A DNA stretch of 7,066 nucleotides from Balneolaceae bacterium (GTDB taxonomy: Bacteria; Bacteroidota; Rhodothermia; Balneolales; Balneolaceae), in NCBI GenBank assembly GCA_007123785.1, contig SLGL01000476.1, positions 1 through 7,066 of the forward strand. The letters run 5' to 3'. The notes beneath the pieces are model-generated. The model made no database searches. It saw nothing but the letters and a program-made list of their open reading frames with translations, and was not told the origin of the DNA. Made by a program: the position numbers and the translations under genes. This document shows, piece by piece, positions 7,043 through 7,066 of this stretch. How positions within the stretch are numbered: the first letter of the stretch is position 1; the number at the start of each line of letters is the position of its first letter.

Positions 7043-7066
7043 ATGAGCATATCAAGAATAAATATA
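7043..7066 (+). CDS. Possible 5' end of a divergent gene, cut by the window edge
   Basis: An ATG at 7043 on the plus strand opens eight codons, MSISRINI, with no stop before the edge. LacI-family repressors often begin with a few residues and then an INIKDIA or VTIKDIA helix-turn-helix start. The operator next door belongs to that family, and regulators are often encoded divergently from their targets. The visible residues would fit such a protein, but eight codons prove nothing. The start has no Shine-Dalgarno sequence and the gene may not be real. Confidence 0.25.

Noticed and set aside
1..7066. CRISPR arrays, tRNA or rRNA genes, insertion sequences, tandem repeats
   Set aside because: None was seen by eye on either strand; the window is explained by the genes and spacer elements listed.

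Overview
The window is a piece of a glycan- or nutrient-uptake locus from a member of the Bacteroidota in the broad sense. A Balneolota/Rhodothermota-like origin is my guess from the style of the SusC N-terminus and is not proven. The evidence is a SusC/SusD pair (TonB-dependent outer-membrane porin plus surface lipoprotein), no recognisable Shine-Dalgarno sequence before any of the three complete genes (usual in this group), AT-rich spacers and moderate-GC genes. All three complete genes lie on the minus strand, so the locus reads from right to left.

Layout in transcription order. At the right edge (6829-7066) is a control region: a sigma70-like promoter pointing left, a LacI/GalR-type operator at the predicted transcription start, and a leader of about 114 nt that contains a 9-bp inverted repeat. 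A possible divergent gene starts at 7043 on the plus strand and runs off the edge after 8 codons. Next come susC (3493-6816) and, 8 bp later, susD (1796-3484), clearly one operon. A 312-bp gap (1484-1795) follows. It holds a strong stem-loop and a 166-bp nested inverted repeat with competing pairings. Then comes a gene for an unrecognised protein with about 13 membrane segments (179-1483), followed by a 146-bp spacer. The first 10-11 codons of another minus-strand gene, starting like a signal peptide, are cut by the left edge (1-32).

How it may work (inference): SusD captures an extracellular ligand, SusC imports it across the outer membrane using TonB energy, and a LacI-family repressor releases the promoter when an inducer derived from the ligand appears. 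The multi-membrane protein could handle the imported product at the inner membrane, but nothing in its sequence names a function. The window contains no glycoside hydrolase, so the substrate cannot be assigned. The least explained parts are the duplicated membrane protein and the structured gap in front of it.
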